Assembly (NCBI RefSeq): GCF_021729865.1
Contig: NZ_CP063400.1
Span: 806,001-870,000, forward strand
DNA: 64,000 nt
Direction of reading: 5' to 3'
DNA from: Hydrogenophaga sp. SL48
GTDB taxonomy: Bacteria > Pseudomonadota > Gammaproteobacteria > Burkholderiales > Burkholderiaceae_C
In this document: positions 44,499 through 53,852 of the stretch, in pieces
Position numbering within the stretch: position 1 is the first letter of the stretch
How the letters are laid out: the number at the start of each line of letters is the position of its first letter
The notes under the pieces: model-generated
What the model was told of the DNA's origin: nothing
Databases searched by the model: none
The model's input: the letters and a program-made list of their open reading frames with translations, nothing else
Program-made: the position numbers and the translations under genes

Positions 44499-45113
44499 TC
44501 AGCCATGGGTGTGCGGGGCGAGCCGCTGCAGCGATGCGGGCAGGCCTTGGCGCAGGTGCGCGGCCGTGAGCCATTCGCCACCTTCCCGCGCGGCGAAGGC
44601 GCGCGCCTGGTCCAGGGTGGTGAACGCGGGCAGGTTGCCCGTTCGCATCGGCCCCATCTGCCGCGACCCGTGCACGTACCAGGCCCGCTCGGCGGGAATC
44701 CAGGCGCCGGTGTCCAGGTCGGTGACGTACGAGGCGACGATGCTGGCGGCGCTCTGGCCGGCGGTGTAGCGTGGGACCCGCTGCAGGTACAGGAACAGGC
44801 TCAGGGGCGAGTCCAGGTACTGCACGTCGCCGTTGTGGAAGATGACCTGGGCCGCCCAGCGCCGCTGGCGGGCCGGAAACATGCCACAGACCGGACAGCG
44901 TGCTTCGGCCGGTACCTCGCGCGCCGCCCGCAGGGGCTGGCCTGAGGCGGGGTCGTGGGAGAAGGTGGGCGCCGTCAGGCACACATCGCCGGGCTGTGTT
45001 GCGTCCGCGCGGGTGGGTGCCGTGGCACTGCGCACCGAGCGGTAGCCCAGGCCGGCGAACGCGGCCGCACCGCCCAGCAGCGACAGACCGATGATGGCGC
45101 GGCGCGATGGCAT
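44499..45113 (-). CDS. NosL family protein, copy 2
   Basis: This 204-residue exported protein has a leader GLSLLGGAAAFAGLG, then ARCPVCGMFPARQRRWAAQV with the CPVCGM copper(I)-binding motif of NosL. It is longer and less like classical NosL than the next gene upstream, and has no lipobox Cys. It follows the first nosL with a one-base overlap (TGATG), so the pair is coupled. Both may deliver copper to NosZ; specialisation between them is unknown. Confidence 0.87.
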   Translation of the reverse strand: MPSRRAIIGLSLLGGAAAFAGLGYRSVRSATAPTRADATQPGDVCLTAPTFSHDPASGQPLRAAREVPAEARCPVCGMFPARQRRWAAQVIFHNGDVQYLDSPLSLFLYLQRVPRYTAGQSAASIVASYVTDLDTGAWIPAERAWYVHGSRQMGPMRTGNLPAFTTLDQARAFAAREGGEWLTAAHLRQGLPASLQRLAPHTHG

Positions 45114-45664
45114 CACATGCGGGTGTCGTGCAGCGCGCCGCCGCTGAGATCCACCATGTCGGGCTTGAGGTCGGCGTAGCGCAGCAGGCGGCCGCCGTGC
45201 TGCTGCACGAAGGCCTGCGCGGCGGCCTCGGTGGCGAAGCTCGCGGCCGTGGGCCCCATGGAGCCGTGGCGTTTGCTGCCCAGCACGTAGAGCGCCTGGC
45301 GCGCGTCGATCCAGTGGCCGCGGGGCTGGTCCCAGTCGGCCAGGGCCATGTCCTGCACGTGGGCGCTCACCACCGCGCGCACCTGCTCGGGGGCGATCAG
45401 CACCGACAGCAGCTCCACCGAATCGCAGAACCACTGCACCTCGGCCACGCCGTCGTAGCGGATCTGGCCCTTGGGGCCGGGGTAGTCGGCGAGCAGCATG
45501 CCGTCGAGCGAACAACTGGCCTGGGCGCTGATCTCGGCCGGGGCGCTGGCGCCGGAGGCGGCATCGCCGCTCTGGCCGCAGCCCAGCAGGCTGAGGGTGG
45601 CCAGGCCGGCGCAGCCGCACAGCAGGCGGCGGCGGTTCAGGGGGAAGTGGGATGGGGTGTTCAT
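45113..45664 (-). CDS. nosL: NosL family copper lipoprotein, copy 1
   Basis: This 183-residue lipoprotein (lipobox LSLLGC) has a NosL-type domain with VLGSKRHGSMGPTAASFATE, and Cys ligands seem altered: ISAQASCSLDGMLLADYPG has a single Cys before Gly-Met, not CxxC. Copper delivery to NosZ is the family role. It overlaps nosY by four bases. Confidence 0.87.
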   Translation of the reverse strand: MNTPSHFPLNRRRLLCGCAGLATLSLLGCGQSGDAASGASAPAEISAQASCSLDGMLLADYPGPKGQIRYDGVAEVQWFCDSVELLSVLIAPEQVRAVVSAHVQDMALADWDQPRGHWIDARQALYVLGSKRHGSMGPTAASFATEAAAQAFVQQHGGRLLRYADLKPDMVDLSGGALHDTRM

Positions 45665-46488
45665 GGTCGGAATCTCCAGGAAGCCAGGGCAAGGGGTGCG
45701 ACGATCCAGGCCAGCATGGCGCTGCTGAGCCAGCCCACCTGGCTCAGCGCCGGGGGCAGGATGCTGGCCAGGCCATAGAGGCGCTGCACGTCGTCGAGCG
45801 AAAACACGTTGAGGATGCGGAAGATGTCGGCCGGGTTCAGCAGCAGCAGGTAGGCGAAGGCCTGGCCGCCGAACTGGCCGCCCGTGGCCACCAGCAGGCC
45901 CAGCAGCAGCAGGTCGAACACCAGCACCAGCGCGAACCACAACGCGATGGCCAGACCCGAGGCGCGGGTGCGGTCGCGGGCCAGCACCGACAGCAGCACC
46001 GCCAGGCTCAGGAACGCCAGGCCCAGCAGCACCGAGCTGATCACGAAGCCGGCGTAGTGGTACAGGCCGGCCCAGCTGAAGCGCTGGTACAGCAGCAGCG
46101 CCACCAGCGCAAAGCCTGACACGGTGGACAGCGTCAGCGCACCCGCGAGCCCGAGGTACTTGCCCAGCAGCAGTTCGAGCCGCGTGATGGGCAGGGCCAG
46201 CAGCAGGTCGAGCGAACCGCGCTCGCGCTCGCCGACGATGGCGTCAAAGCCGAGCAGCAGCGCGATCAGCGGGATCAGGTAGATCACCAGACTGACCAGG
46301 CTGGCGATGGTCAGCTCGATCGATCGCGGACCGATCTGGCCTTGCGCGGCCGAGCCGAAGTAGGTGATGAGCAGCGAGAAGACGGTGAAGACCACGGCCA
46401 CGGCCAGCACCCAGCGGTTGCGCAGCCGGTCGCGGAACTCCTTGGCGGCCACCGCCTGCACCTGGCGCCATTGCAATGAAACGTTCAT
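45661..46488 (-). CDS. nosY: NosY, ABC permease for NosZ copper-centre assembly
   Basis: This 275-residue inner-membrane protein has six predicted helices and NosY-type motifs (AVAAKEFRDRLRNRWVLAVA, FDAIVGERERGSLDLLLALP, LLGKYLGLAGAL). It pairs with the ATPase NosF to act on NosD. ATGA overlaps occur on both sides. Confidence 0.95.
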   Translation of the reverse strand: MNVSLQWRQVQAVAAKEFRDRLRNRWVLAVAVVFTVFSLLITYFGSAAQGQIGPRSIELTIASLVSLVIYLIPLIALLLGFDAIVGERERGSLDLLLALPITRLELLLGKYLGLAGALTLSTVSGFALVALLLYQRFSWAGLYHYAGFVISSVLLGLAFLSLAVLLSVLARDRTRASGLAIALWFALVLVFDLLLLGLLVATGGQFGGQAFAYLLLLNPADIFRILNVFSLDDVQRLYGLASILPPALSQVGWLSSAMLAWIVAPLALASWRFRP

Positions 46489-47429
46489 GGGGCCTCCCTC
46501 AGGCCGAAGTACACGTCCTCCAGCGAGGGCTCGTGGATCTGCAGATCGCTCAGCTCCGCGTTGGCCAGCCAGGCCAGCACGCGCATCTTGTGTTCGCGGG
46601 GGCAACGCAGTTCCAGCAGGCCCGGTTCGCGCTGTTGCAGCGCGATGTCGATGCCGGCCAGTTGCCCGGGCAGTTCGGTGGCCAGCGTCTGCAGCCAGGT
46701 CGGCGCGGCGCGCAGCTGGAAGACCAGGGGCATGCGCGAGCGCTCGCGCAGCGCCTGCACCGAGCCCTGCGCACACACGCGGCCGTTGCTGAGCATGGCC
46801 AGGGCATCGACGCGCTGCTGCAGTTCGGCCAGGATGTGCGAGCTGATGACCAGGGTCACTCCTTGCGAGCGCAGCAGGTCGAGCTGGTCGTAGAAATCGC
46901 GGATCGCCGACGGGTCCAGGCCCGTGGTGGGTTCGTCGAGCAGCAGCAGCTGGGGGTCGCCCAGCAGGGCCTGGGCAAACCCCAGCCGTTGCCGCATGCC
47001 CTTGGAGTATTCGCGCACCGCGCGCCCGCCGGCCCGGGTCAGGCCGACGCGGTCGAGCAGGGCGGCGCACTGCGTCTGAGGCGCGCCCTTGAGGCGCGCG
47101 AAGAAGCGCAGCGTCTCCAGCCCGGTGAGGTTGTCGTACAGCACCAGGTTCTCGGGCAGGTAGCCCAAGGCGCGCCGGGTGGTGCGGAAGTCGGGGCCGT
47201 TCACCGCGCAGCCGTTGACCTGGATGCGGCCCTGGCTGGGGGTGATGAGACCGAGCACGAGTTTGAACAGGGTGCTCTTGCCAGCGCCGTTGTGGCCGAT
47301 CAGGCCGAAGAGCTGGCCGCGCGGAACCCGCAGGCTCACGTTGTCCAGCGCCAGCAGCGGCGCACGCCGGCTGCCGTAGGGTTTGGTGACGCCCTCCAGG
47401 TGCAGGGCCTCAGCGGAAATACTTGTCAC
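46485..47429 (-). CDS. nosF: NosF, ABC ATPase for NosZ assembly
   Basis: This 314-residue ATPase has Walker A GHNGAGKST, ABC signature YSKGMRQRLGFAQALLG and Walker B LLLLDEPTTGLDP. A GTG start at 47429 overlaps nosD by 20 bases; no in-frame ATG gives a better N-terminus. With NosY and NosD it forms the transporter that supplies sulfur to the Cu centre. Confidence 0.95.
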   Translation of the reverse strand: MTSISAEALHLEGVTKPYGSRRAPLLALDNVSLRVPRGQLFGLIGHNGAGKSTLFKLVLGLITPSQGRIQVNGCAVNGPDFRTTRRALGYLPENLVLYDNLTGLETLRFFARLKGAPQTQCAALLDRVGLTRAGGRAVREYSKGMRQRLGFAQALLGDPQLLLLDEPTTGLDPSAIRDFYDQLDLLRSQGVTLVISSHILAELQQRVDALAMLSNGRVCAQGSVQALRERSRMPLVFQLRAAPTWLQTLATELPGQLAGIDIALQQREPGLLELRCPREHKMRVLAWLANAELSDLQIHEPSLEDVYFGLREAP

Positions 47430-48702
47430 GCCATGTGCTCCAGTGGGGATGTTTCGGCGCCATGGCCGGATGGGGATCGATCACGCTGGGCACGCGCAGC
47501 ACCGGGAACTGGTGTCCCAGCACGCGCAGGGCCTGCACGGCGGGGCTGCCCAGCAAGAGTTGAATGGAAGGGTGGCGCCACTGCAGGCGGTCCACCAGGT
47601 CGTTGGCTTCGTAGGACAGGTCGCCGATGCCGTTGCCGTCGCGGTCCCAGCCCAGGTAGTTGCTCCAGTGGTTGCCCTGGCCGGGCTTGGGGTGGCCCCA
47701 GGGTTCGTCGCGCGCGCCGACGTAGCGCACCTGCTCCCGGTTGGCGATGAAGTCGTTGCCCACGACCTGGTTGCGCGTGGACCCGGCCGAGAGGTGCACG
47801 CCGACGTGGTTGTCCACCACCAGGTTGTTGCGCAGGGTCACGTACTCGACGTCGTAGATGAAGAAGCCGCGGGCGTTGCCGGCCACCACGTTGTCTTCGA
47901 TCACCGAGTCCTGCAGGGTGCGCAGCATGATGCCGTGGTCGGAGTTGCCCCAGGTGCGGTTGCCTCGCACCACCTGGTTGCGCACCTCCATCAGGGCCAG
48001 GCCGCCTCGGTTGTAGTAGCTGTCGTTGTCTTCCCACAGGTTGTGGTACGAGTTCATGTAGTGCGCGCCGTAGCGGCTGTGGTGCAGCCGGTTGCCGCGG
48101 AATTCGGCGTGGTGCGACACGTCGACGTACAGCGCGTCGCGCACGAAGCTGATGTCGTTGCCGGTGATGCGCGCGCCCTGCGTGTTGTAGAGCTGGATGC
48201 CGTTGCCGCGCTGCGAGGAGTTGAGGTCGCGCAGGCCGGTGATGCGGTTGTCTTCGATGCGCACCTCGTTGGCTTTTTCGATCCACAGGCCGAAGAGGTT
48301 GTAGGTCAGGTCGCAGCGCCGCACCACGGCGCGGTGCGAACCGGGCTGCACGTAGATGCCCGCGTGCTGGCTCTTCAGGCTGGTGCCCGAGTCGCGCACG
48401 ATCAGGTTTTCGATCAGCACATCGGGCGAGGCGACGCGGATGGTGTCGCCGCGCTGGCCGCCGCTGAGCGTGGGGCGGTTGATACCGCGCAGCGTCAGGG
48501 GCTTGTCGATGCGCAGGTTCACGCTGTAGAAGCCGCGCGCCACTTCCACCACGTCGCCGGCGGCGGCCTGCGCCACGGCGGCCTGGATGTCGCCACCCGG
48601 TTCCACCCGCCACACGGCGGACCACGCGGAGCACGCTGGCAGGGCCAGGCCCAGCAGCCATGCACAGGCCAGCCGTTGGCGCCAGGAAGTGTGGGTCTTC
48701 AC
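47410..48702 (-). CDS. nosD: NosD, periplasmic beta-helix copper-centre assembly protein
   Basis: This 430-residue secreted protein has a leader ending in ALPACSAWSA and parallel beta-helix repeats such as VEIRIEDNRITG-like and ENLIVRDSGTSL, with GARITGNDISFVRDALYVDV and GHPKPGQGNHWSNYLGWDRD near the end. The GTG start overlaps the nosR stop (GTGA). It is part of the NosDFY complex needed for maturing NosZ. Confidence 0.95.
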   Translation of the reverse strand: MKTHTSWRQRLACAWLLGLALPACSAWSAVWRVEPGGDIQAAVAQAAAGDVVEVARGFYSVNLRIDKPLTLRGINRPTLSGGQRGDTIRVASPDVLIENLIVRDSGTSLKSQHAGIYVQPGSHRAVVRRCDLTYNLFGLWIEKANEVRIEDNRITGLRDLNSSQRGNGIQLYNTQGARITGNDISFVRDALYVDVSHHAEFRGNRLHHSRYGAHYMNSYHNLWEDNDSYYNRGGLALMEVRNQVVRGNRTWGNSDHGIMLRTLQDSVIEDNVVAGNARGFFIYDVEYVTLRNNLVVDNHVGVHLSAGSTRNQVVGNDFIANREQVRYVGARDEPWGHPKPGQGNHWSNYLGWDRDGNGIGDLSYEANDLVDRLQWRHPSIQLLLGSPAVQALRVLGHQFPVLRVPSVIDPHPAMAPKHPHWSTWRDKYFR

Positions 48703-51317
48703 GCCAGATGCCCCAGGCTCTTGAGCACGAGGAACAGCGTCGCGCCGATCAGCAGGTTCTTGAAGCCGACGTAGCTGAGCATGTCCATCCAGTTCGCCAC
48801 GCGGTAGCGCGCCTGCCACCACGGGCCGTCCTTCACGTAGCGCTTGCCCGCCATGCGGATCAGCACCTCGTAGACGCTCCAGCCGAACCACCAGCCGATG
48901 ATGGCGCTGGCCGACAGGCGCCCGTCGGCCGCCAGCAGCCAGGCCACGCTCGCGGCCAGGGCCAGCGAGAGCCCGGCGAACTGCAGGGCGCGCTGCTTCT
49001 TCCAGCCGTCGCGGCTCCAGGGCCACAGGTGGTGCTGCACCTCCTGCCACAGGCCTTTGAGGCCAGGGGCACGGCCGCCGGGCCAGGGCTGGGCGGGCGC
49101 GGTGGGCATGCGCGGATCGGGGCCCTGCGCCGCCCGGGCGCTGACGGGCGAGACCGGTTCGATCGGGATGAAGTAGCCGTTGCGCCCGATCGGCGTGATG
49201 AGCAGGCCGTCGCGTTCGCGGCGCTTGCGCTCTTTGGCCAGCGGCGGGCAACCCTTCTGGTCGGTGTAGAGCACCATGCAGTCCAGGCAGTGCAGGCACT
49301 CGCGGTGGTCGATGCGGCCATCGGCGTCGATCGCCTGCGCGCCGCAGCCCACGGCGCAGGCCTTGCAGCTGTTGCAATCCTGCTTGCGCTGCAGGCCGAA
49401 CCAGCGGAACGTGCTGGGCATGGCCAGAGAAGCGCCCAGCGGGCAGATGTACTTGCAGTAGGGGCGCTCGATGAACAGCGACGCACCCAGGATCACCACC
49501 ACGAACAGACCGTAGGGCCAGCTGCGGTTCGTGATGCCGACCAGGAAGGTGGTCTTGAACGGCTCCACCTCGGCCAGCACCTCGGCCAGGCCCATGGAGA
49601 ACATGGACACCACCAGCAGGCCGAAGAAGATGGCGTACTTCAGCCACTTGAGCCGGTCGTGCCAGACCTGCGGTACCTTGGTCTGGAAGCGCTTGAGGCC
49701 GATCACGCGCCCCACCTTGTAGAGCGCCTCGGAGAGCGAACCGAAGGGGCACATCCAGCCGCAGAACAGCCCGCGCCCGAACACGAACACGGTGACGATG
49801 ATGAAGACCCAGAAGACGAAGATGAACGGGTCCGAGAGGAACAGCGACCAGGTCCACTGGAACAGCAGGGCGTGGAACCAGGTCAGCACCTGGGTGATGG
49901 AGGGCTGTGCCAGCAGGCCGAAGCCGACGAAGCCGATGCTCAGCGCCCAGGCCGAGTATTTGAAGGCGTTGACCGGCCATTTGTTCTTGTGGGTCGAGCG
50001 CCGCGTGAGCTTGTCGCGCAGGGCATAGACCACGGCCACCGCCAGCAGCAGGGCGGAAAAGAGGGCGATCTCGATGGCGCGCGACTTCCAGATGCGCACC
50101 CAAGGGGCATCTGGCTCGGTGACCACCGGGCGGCCGCCTTGCAGCATCTCGGCGGGCAGCCAGTACTTGGTCTCGAACACCGCGAAGCTGCGGTGCCCTG
50201 TGGCGCGGTCCACGCGGTTGCCCAGGAAGGCCAGCTTCCAGGGGTAGGCCGCCGAGAAGCTCTCGGAGCGGATCACGAAGATCGCCGACTCGGAGTAGCG
50301 CGGCGCGCCATCGGCTTCCAGTCCGTAGAGGTTGAACGAGTCCAGGTCGCGGAAGGTGAAGGCATCGGCGCCCTGCTTGACCTGGATGCGGTCGTAGATG
50401 CCACCGCGCACGAAGCCCGAGCCCTTGAAGGATTCGATGCCGGCACTGCGCACCACGAAGAGCGCCTGTTCGCTGTCTTTCAGGCGCGAGCGCAGCGTGG
50501 CGAAGCCCGACTTGCCGAGCAGGCTCTGGCCCACGTCGGGGTGGTTGAGGTCACCGAACCACAGCTCGATGAAGGGCTCGGCGCTGCGCTCCAGGCCCAG
50601 CTGCTCGGGCATCACGCGCAGGCGCTGCACCGCGCCCATCTTCACCAGCTCGTCCCAGCGGTAGGGCCGGCCGCTGGTCACGAAACGTGCGGGGTCGCGG
50701 CGGGTGGGTTCGATGATGCCGACCTGGCGGGCCACCGCCGAGCCCGAGAGCTGCATCACCTGGTTCTGCGCGATCACCGTGACGGTGGCGCCGGAGATGG
50801 CGTCCAGGCCCAGGATGTTTTCGTCCGGGCGCGAAGGACCGACCTCGATCTGGTCGGTGACCGACTTGCCGAGGTACTGGTTGTTGAAGTTGACCAGCGT
50901 GGACTCTGGAATGCCCAGCAGCAGGATGGGCTCGGAGTGCTTGAGCACCTTCACGCCGACGTAGCGGCCGCGCGCGTCCATGCCGATCAGCGTGATCACC
51001 GGCTTGCCGGAATAGGCCGGGGTGTCGGTGATGTCGGTCGAGAGCATCACGTAGCCCAGCAGGGTCTTCTTGCCCGGCTGTTGCGGGTCGGCGTCGCCGT
51101 AGGCCTCCACATACGGTGGCTGGCCCTTGCGCTGGGAAAAACTCTGGGCGCCCGGGAACACCTCCGCGCAGGGCACGAGGGCGCACAGGTCGGGGTTGGT
51201 GGCCAGGTCGGCGGGCAGATGGGCCTCGTAGGCCTGCGCCTGGGCATCGTTGCCGAGCGGGCTCAGCAACAGAGCAGCGGCGGTCAGCGCGGCCGAGAAA
51301 AGGCGTGCAATCGACAT
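48699..51317 (-). CDS. nosR: NosR, membrane flavo-iron-sulfur protein for N2O reduction
   Basis: This 872-residue protein has a signal segment and a periplasmic FMN-binding domain with DAISGATVTV. Several membrane helices follow, with CxxxCP motifs FCGWMCPFG and YICPLG, then C-terminal [4Fe-4S] sites (CNSCKACAVGC and CLHCLDC). It passes electrons toward NosZ and is required for nosZ expression. The FMN is attached by ApbE/NosX, encoded downstream. It is preceded by a 163-base gap after nosZ with a strong inverted repeat. Confidence 0.96.
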   Translation of the reverse strand: MSIARLFSAALTAAALLLSPLGNDAQAQAYEAHLPADLATNPDLCALVPCAEVFPGAQSFSQRKGQPPYVEAYGDADPQQPGKKTLLGYVMLSTDITDTPAYSGKPVITLIGMDARGRYVGVKVLKHSEPILLLGIPESTLVNFNNQYLGKSVTDQIEVGPSRPDENILGLDAISGATVTVIAQNQVMQLSGSAVARQVGIIEPTRRDPARFVTSGRPYRWDELVKMGAVQRLRVMPEQLGLERSAEPFIELWFGDLNHPDVGQSLLGKSGFATLRSRLKDSEQALFVVRSAGIESFKGSGFVRGGIYDRIQVKQGADAFTFRDLDSFNLYGLEADGAPRYSESAIFVIRSESFSAAYPWKLAFLGNRVDRATGHRSFAVFETKYWLPAEMLQGGRPVVTEPDAPWVRIWKSRAIEIALFSALLLAVAVVYALRDKLTRRSTHKNKWPVNAFKYSAWALSIGFVGFGLLAQPSITQVLTWFHALLFQWTWSLFLSDPFIFVFWVFIIVTVFVFGRGLFCGWMCPFGSLSEALYKVGRVIGLKRFQTKVPQVWHDRLKWLKYAIFFGLLVVSMFSMGLAEVLAEVEPFKTTFLVGITNRSWPYGLFVVVILGASLFIERPYCKYICPLGASLAMPSTFRWFGLQRKQDCNSCKACAVGCGAQAIDADGRIDHRECLHCLDCMVLYTDQKGCPPLAKERKRRERDGLLITPIGRNGYFIPIEPVSPVSARAAQGPDPRMPTAPAQPWPGGRAPGLKGLWQEVQHHLWPWSRDGWKKQRALQFAGLSLALAASVAWLLAADGRLSASAIIGWWFGWSVYEVLIRMAGKRYVKDGPWWQARYRVANWMDMLSYVGFKNLLIGATLFLVLKSLGHLA

Positions 51318-51388
51318 CGTTGGAATCCAGGGGGGCGGGGTCCGACGCCAGCGCCACACGGCGCGGGCATCGGTTCCGGCAAAGCAGG

Positions 51389-51406
51389 ACCTCCCCGGGG
51401 GGAGGT
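51389..51406 (+). terminator. GC-rich hairpin between nosZ and nosR
   Basis: ACCTCCCC and GGGGAGGT are perfect 8-base arms around GG, followed on the plus strand by TTT. Genes here run on the minus strand, where no T-run follows, so it may instead pause polymerase or stabilise the nosZ mRNA 3' end. Confidence 0.5.
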
Positions 51407-51480
51407 TTTGAAGGCTTGTGGGCCTACCTTCGTGCAGCGCACTCCGGTGCGAGCTTGCTTGGGGCGGCCCGGCGCGACGC

Positions 51481-53412
51481 TCAGGCCTCCACGATCATGC
51501 GGGTGCGCATCTCCAGGTGCAGGGCGTGGCAGAAGTGCGTGCAGTAGCACCAGTACACGCCGGGCTCGCCCGCGGTGAAGGTGACCGATGCCGTCTCCTG
51601 CGGGTTCACGATGAAGTTGACGTCGTGGTTCGGGATCGCGAAGCCGTGCGTCAGGTCTTCGATCTTGTCCAGGTTGGTCAGGATCAGCGTGACCTCGTCA
51701 CCCTTCTTCACTTTGAACTCGCGCAGCGAGAAGGCCGGGGCCTGCGATGTCATCTTCACGGTCACCTTCTTGCCGTTGCGCACCACGCCCGAGTCCTTCG
51801 GGTCCTTGACGGCGTTCGGGAAGTCGTCGAGGCTGTAGACCTGCTTGGGCTTGACGAGGTCGCGCTTGAAGATGATGAAGTCGTGCGGTTCGCCGCGCAC
51901 CGGGTGGTCGGCCAGCAGCACCATCTTCTCGCCCGACATGTCGATGATCTGCTCGTTCTCGGCGTGCAGCGGGCCCACCGGCAGGAAGCGGTCTTTCGAG
52001 AACTTGCAGCCCACGGCGAGGTACTTGCCGTCGGCGGCAATGGTCTCCGACTGCGAGCCGTTGATGTGGCCCGGCTGGTACTGCACGTCCAGGCGGTCGA
52101 CCACGTACTTGGCGGCCTTGTCGCCGGCGTGGAACTTGATTGCGGCGTCCACGTTCCATTTCACGATCTGGCTGTCCAGGAACAGCGTGGTGTAGGCGTT
52201 GCCACGGCCGTCAAAGGCGGTGTGCAGCGGGCCCAGGCCGATCTCGACCTCGGCCACGATGGCGTTGTCCAGCTTCTCGAGCTTGCCGTCGAACCATTCC
52301 AGCACCTTGGCCAGCTCGATAACCGTGGCGGTGGGCGAGAGCTTGCCGGCGCAGATGAAGTACTTCTGGTCCGGGCTGGCGTTGACGCCGTGCGGGTTCT
52401 TGGGCACCGACACGTAGGCGGTCAGCGCGGTCGTCGGGTCCTGGTTGGTGGTGTGCGTGCCGTCCACCACGGGCACCTTGGAGCTGCCGAAGGTCTTGAA
52501 CTTGCCGGCCTTCACCGCCGCTTCGATGCGGGCGATGTTGAAGAAGATGCAGGCATCGCGCTCGGCGGACATCATGTCCTCGTACTTCGCGCCCATCTCG
52601 GTGTTGTACTGGTTCGACGCGGCCAGCTTGCCGTCGTAGGACGTGGCCACCAGGTCGCAGTTGCCGTCGATCAGCACCTGCCAGCGCACCTCCATGGTTT
52701 CGGCGTCGACGCAGCTGAACAGCGAACGGTACTTGCCCGCGTCCTCGGTGCCGGTGTTGGGCAGCGGAATGCCGAACTCGCCGCCGCAGAACACGCGCGT
52801 GGTGTAGTTGATGGCGGGGTCCACGGGGTCGCGTTTGTCGGGGAAGATGCCGTGGAAGCCCTGCACGTTGGGCAACTGCGTGATCTTGTCGCAGATGAAG
52901 TAGTCCAGTCGGATGCGTGCGATGCGGCTGTTGATCTTGTCGTTGATCCAGGCGTAGCGGCCGTCGTAGTTGCCGTCCTTGTACGAGGCGTGCGTGTGGT
53001 GGGTGTCACCCACGGTGTAGCGCAACGCGCCATTGGGCTTGGTGCCCATGATCGCCTTGGACTCGTTGGTGATGCCCCAGCCCACCAGGGCGTCGGGCAC
53101 GAAGCAGGGGATGCGAAGCAGTTCGCGACCCGAGGGCATGCCGAGCACGCGCATGTCGCCGGTGTGGCCACCGCTCCACAGCCCGTAGTAGGTGTCGAGC
53201 TCACCGGGTTTGAGGTGCGTGGCGTTGGCGCCGGCGTGTGCGGCATCGGTGGCCGCGGCCGGTGCTGCGGCGGGGGCGTTGGCGGCACCCGACTCTTTTT
53301 CGGTGCAGGCCGTGGCGCCCAGTGTCAGTCCCGCGAGCGCGGCGGTGTTGAGGAAACGCCGGCGACCCCAAACGGTGGTGTCGTTGGCAGACAAAGTGCT
53401 GTCGTCTTTCAT
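51481..53412 (-). CDS. nosZ: NosZ, clade I nitrous oxide reductase
   Basis: This 643-residue TAT-exported enzyme (leader GRRRFLNTAALAGLTLG) reduces N2O to N2. The seven-bladed propeller holds the Cu4S (CuZ) centre, with His-rich motifs YGLWSGGHTGDMRV and DTHHTHAS. The C-terminal cupredoxin binds CuA through C624, C628, H632 and M635 (YCTHFCHALHLEM). An extra Cys622 precedes the usual site. The Tat leader and neighbours mark clade I. ATGA overlap links it to the DUF2946 gene. Confidence 0.98.
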   Translation of the reverse strand: MKDDSTLSANDTTVWGRRRFLNTAALAGLTLGATACTEKESGAANAPAAAPAAATDAAHAGANATHLKPGELDTYYGLWSGGHTGDMRVLGMPSGRELLRIPCFVPDALVGWGITNESKAIMGTKPNGALRYTVGDTHHTHASYKDGNYDGRYAWINDKINSRIARIRLDYFICDKITQLPNVQGFHGIFPDKRDPVDPAINYTTRVFCGGEFGIPLPNTGTEDAGKYRSLFSCVDAETMEVRWQVLIDGNCDLVATSYDGKLAASNQYNTEMGAKYEDMMSAERDACIFFNIARIEAAVKAGKFKTFGSSKVPVVDGTHTTNQDPTTALTAYVSVPKNPHGVNASPDQKYFICAGKLSPTATVIELAKVLEWFDGKLEKLDNAIVAEVEIGLGPLHTAFDGRGNAYTTLFLDSQIVKWNVDAAIKFHAGDKAAKYVVDRLDVQYQPGHINGSQSETIAADGKYLAVGCKFSKDRFLPVGPLHAENEQIIDMSGEKMVLLADHPVRGEPHDFIIFKRDLVKPKQVYSLDDFPNAVKDPKDSGVVRNGKKVTVKMTSQAPAFSLREFKVKKGDEVTLILTNLDKIEDLTHGFAIPNHDVNFIVNPQETASVTFTAGEPGVYWCYCTHFCHALHLEMRTRMIVEA

Positions 53413-53786
53413 GTGTGAACCTCTTGGGTTTGGTTTTGGAAAAGGGGTGGACCACGCGCGGGGGGCGGCATGGCGGCGGGAGCGGGGGGCACGTGGCTGG
53501 CCACCTGGGCCAGCAGCGTGAGCGAAGGCAGGCCGACCGCCGGCAGCGTGGCGGTGGGCGGGGTCGGCAGGGCGGCGGGCAGGCAGAGCCAGCAAACGGT
53601 GGTGTGCGTGGGTCCGGAGTCGGGGCTGTCATCGGCCTGAACCCACTGGGTGCCGCTGCTGCTGCAGACCTCGGTCATGCCCTGGGGGGGCGGGATCGGC
53701 GATGAAAAGACGATTCCCCAGGCGAGCAGCAGGCAGAGCAGAAGCCATCGCTGCACTGCGCGTGTGGGTCTCGGGAAATGCGTCAT
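53409..53786 (-). CDS. DUF2946-like small exported protein leading the nos operon
   Basis: This 125-residue protein has a hydrophobic leader (RWLLLCLLLAWGIVF) and the family's short MTEVCSSSG and HTTVCWLCLP motifs, followed by a Pro/Ala-rich C-terminus. The Cys and His set could bind copper, as suggested for DUF2946 proteins. It is the first gene after the nos promoter and its stop overlaps nosZ (ATGA), so it is translated with nosZ. A role in copper supply to NosZ is an inference. Confidence 0.8.
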   Translation of the reverse strand: MTHFPRPTRAVQRWLLLCLLLAWGIVFSSPIPPPQGMTEVCSSSGTQWVQADDSPDSGPTHTTVCWLCLPAALPTPPTATLPAVGLPSLTLLAQVASHVPPAPAAMPPPARGPPLFQNQTQEVHT

Positions 53787-53809
53787 GCGCGGACTATAGG
53801 TCCGATATC

Positions 53810-53826
53810 ATTCACGTGGAGTGAAT
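53810..53826. promoter_or_regulatory. NsrR-like inverted repeat ATTCAC-N5-GTGAAT
   Basis: Perfect 6-base arms around GTGGA, of the same build as 44441-44457, located 24 bases before the DUF2946 start codon. Confidence 0.65.
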
Positions 53827-53838
53827 ATTTAAGTGCAT

Positions 53839-53852
53839 TTGACCTGCATCAA
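53839..53852. promoter_or_regulatory. FNR/Dnr box TTGACCTGCATCAA
   Basis: It matches TTGAy-N4-rTCAA with one mismatch in the left arm. Its centre is about 27.5 bases upstream of the NsrR-like repeat, fitting a -41.5 activator site for the nos operon. Confidence 0.8.
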
